Shown one piece after another: positions 12,933 through 14,066 of a DNA stretch of 14,066 nucleotides. The notes under the pieces were generated by a model that was not told where the DNA came from, ran no database searches, and worked only from the letters and a program-made list of their open reading frames with translations. The DNA is from Asaia bogorensis. GTDB taxonomy: Bacteria; Pseudomonadota; Alphaproteobacteria; Acetobacterales; Acetobacteraceae. The translations under genes were made by a program, and so were the position numbers. How positions within the stretch are numbered: position 1 is the stretch's first letter; each line of letters begins with the position of its first letter. The stretch spans positions 1 to 14,066 of the forward strand of contig CAMCEP010000043.1 in the NCBI GenBank assembly GCA_945873675.1, in the 5' to 3' direction.

Positions 12933-14066
12933 GCTGGCGGGCCCGGTAAGCTGCGTCCTCACCAGCTCCGCAAAATGGCCGCCTTGCGCCACCAATTCCT
13001 TGAAGCCGCCGCGCTCAGCAATTTCCCCGCCGGCAAAAACTAGAATCTCATCCGCATCGCGCACGGTGGAAAGCCGATGCGCGATGATGAAGGTGGTGCG
13101 CCCCGCCATCAGCGCCGCCAGCGCCTTTTGCACCCGTGCTTCAGTCGCGGCATCCAAAGCGCTTGTCGCCTCATCCAAAATCAGCACTGGCGGATCCTTC
13201 AGCAGGGCACGCGCAATGGCCAGGCGCTGGCGCTGCCCGCCGGAAAGGGAGCTGCCACGCTCACCAATCATCGTGTCATAACCATGGGGCTGGCGCTGGA
13301 TGAAATCATGCGCTTCCGCAAGCCGGCAGGCATGTTCCAATTCTTCCTGCGTTGCATTGGGGCGCCCGACCATCAGGTTTTCGCGGATGGTGCGGTTGAA
13401 CAGCATGCTTTCCTGGAACACGACGCCGATGTTGCGGCGCAGGCTTTCCAGTGAAACATCGCGCAGATCATGCCCATCCAGCGTGACGCGCCCTTCCTTC
13501 GGGTCCCATAGCCGCTGCAACAGCGCCATGGCGGTAGATTTGCCCGCGCCCGTCGGGCCCACCAGCGCTATTGTCTTGCCGGGCGCAGCTGAGAAATTCA
13601 CATGGCTGAAAATGGGCTGCCCACCCGGATAGGCGAAGGCCACATCTTCAAAAGCCACCTCACCTTTCGCGCGGGGGATATCAATTGCATCCGGCTTTTC
13701 CGGCACGGTCGTGCGCGCATCCAGCACGGAAAACATCTCGGACAATGAAGGCATCAGCAGCACGAGCCTGGACGCAAAGCCCACCGCGCCTTCAAGCTTG
13801 CCGATCAGCATGGTGGCGAAACCCATGAAGGAAACAATCTCCCCCACCGTTGCCTGGCCACGCAGATGCAGCCAGGTGCCCAACATGAAGATCATGATGA
13901 CGCAAATGGTGGAAGCGGCCGAGGTCATGACAGAGACGACCGCCCACCAGTTCAGCACCGGGAATTGATGCGTAATCACTTGCCGGATGATGTCGCTGAA
14001 AAGCCGTGCCTCACTGGAAAGTCGGGTGAAGGATTGAACGACCATCACATTGGAAAGCGCATCCTG
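12927..14066 (-). CDS. ABC exporter, fused permease-ATPase, NdvA/ChvA-like (5' part outside window)
   Basis: The C-terminal 379 residues of a half-size ABC exporter; the frame is open to the window edge. The fragment begins within the transmembrane domain (QDALSNVMVVQSFTRLSSEA), with hydrophobic spans around 35-67 and 75-105. The ATPase domain follows: Walker A VGPTGAGKST near 169-178, LSGGQRQR at 274-281, Walker B VLILDEATSALD from 294, and switch His330 in IIAHRLSTV. The NVxVVQSFTR segment and TVGEIVSFMGFATMLIGKLE are typical of the NdvA/ChvA cyclic beta-1,2-glucan exporters, so periplasmic glucan or a related polysaccharide is the likely cargo. A lipid flippase of the MsbA type is the alternative. 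The stop codon lies inside the FNR-type palindrome. Confidence 0.9.
   Translation of the reverse strand, partial: QDALSNVMVVQSFTRLSSEARLFSDIIRQVITHQFPVLNWWAVVSVMTSAASTICVIMIFMLGTWLHLRGQATVGEIVSFMGFATMLIGKLEGAVGFASRLVLLMPSLSEMFSVLDARTTVPEKPDAIDIPRAKGEVAFEDVAFAYPGGQPIFSHVNFSAAPGKTIALVGPTGAGKSTAMALLQRLWDPKEGRVTLDGHDLRDVSLESLRRNIGVVFQESMLFNRTIRENLMVGRPNATQEELEHACRLAEAHDFIQRQPHGYDTMIGERGSSLSGGQRQRLAIARALLKDPPVLILDEATSALDAATEARVQKALAALMAGRTTFIIAHRLSTVRDADEILVFAGGEIAERGGFKELVAQGGHFAELVRTQLTGPASP

Noticed and set aside
1..14066. CRISPR arrays, tRNA or rRNA genes and complete insertion sequences
   Set aside because: No regularly spaced direct repeats, no tRNA cloverleaf or rRNA-like segments, and no intact transposase with terminal repeats were seen in the window.

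Overview
This looks like chromosomal DNA from an alphaproteobacterium, most likely Rhodospirillales/Acetobacteraceae-like. The evidence is a moderately high G+C content (roughly 58-60% by eye), twin-arginine-type leaders on all three solute-binding proteins, a TRAP transporter with paralogous DctP proteins, and an exporter of the NdvA/ChvA (cyclic glucan) type. The lineage call is an inference from protein style, not from a marker gene.

Layout: (1) 1-168, tail of a plus-strand GNAT acetyltransferase. (2) 265-1845, guaA (GMP synthase), preceded by a leader with two stem-loops. (3) 1846-2171, an A+T-rich gap with no convincing gene, holding a weak possible transposase relic and a hairpin. (4) 2172-7811, a minus-strand cluster read from right to left: periplasmic binding protein, permease, ATPase (a polar-amino-acid-type ABC importer), TrzA/SsnA-type amidohydrolase, possible single-TM micropeptide, PuuE/allantoinase-type deacetylase-fold hydrolase, HyuE-type racemase-family protein. 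Stop/start overlaps couple permease to ATPase to amidohydrolase. (5) 7812-8113, a 302-bp divergent regulatory region with a nested inverted repeat against the next start codon. (6) 8114-8524, a VOC (glyoxalase-fold) protein whose stop codon abuts the stop codon of the next, convergent gene. (7) 8525-12543, a minus-strand TRAP transporter with two tandem DctP paralogues, DctQ and DctM; a strong intrinsic terminator or attenuator lies between dctP and dctQ. (8) 12586-12852, a small HicA-like protein without a HicB partner. (9) 12927 to the window edge, the C-terminal part of an ABC exporter.

How the genes may work together: region 4 reads as an uptake-and-hydrolysis module for a small nitrogen-rich cyclic amide (hydantoin, ureide or similar heterocycle). 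The importer brings the compound in, two hydrolases of ring-opening or deaminating families act on it, and a HyuE-fold protein completes the set. It is not a textbook pathway. The HyuE-like protein appears to lack both catalytic cysteines, and the amidohydrolase carries HLAQ where deaminases of its family usually have HLAE, so the true chemistry may differ from the family names. This is the best candidate in the window for an undescribed system.

The second notable signal is an exact FNR/FixK-type box (TTGAT-N4-ATCAA) inside an 18-bp perfect palindrome at 12915-12932. It lies upstream of the HicA-like gene and the TRAP genes, and suggests oxygen- or redox-dependent control of that block.
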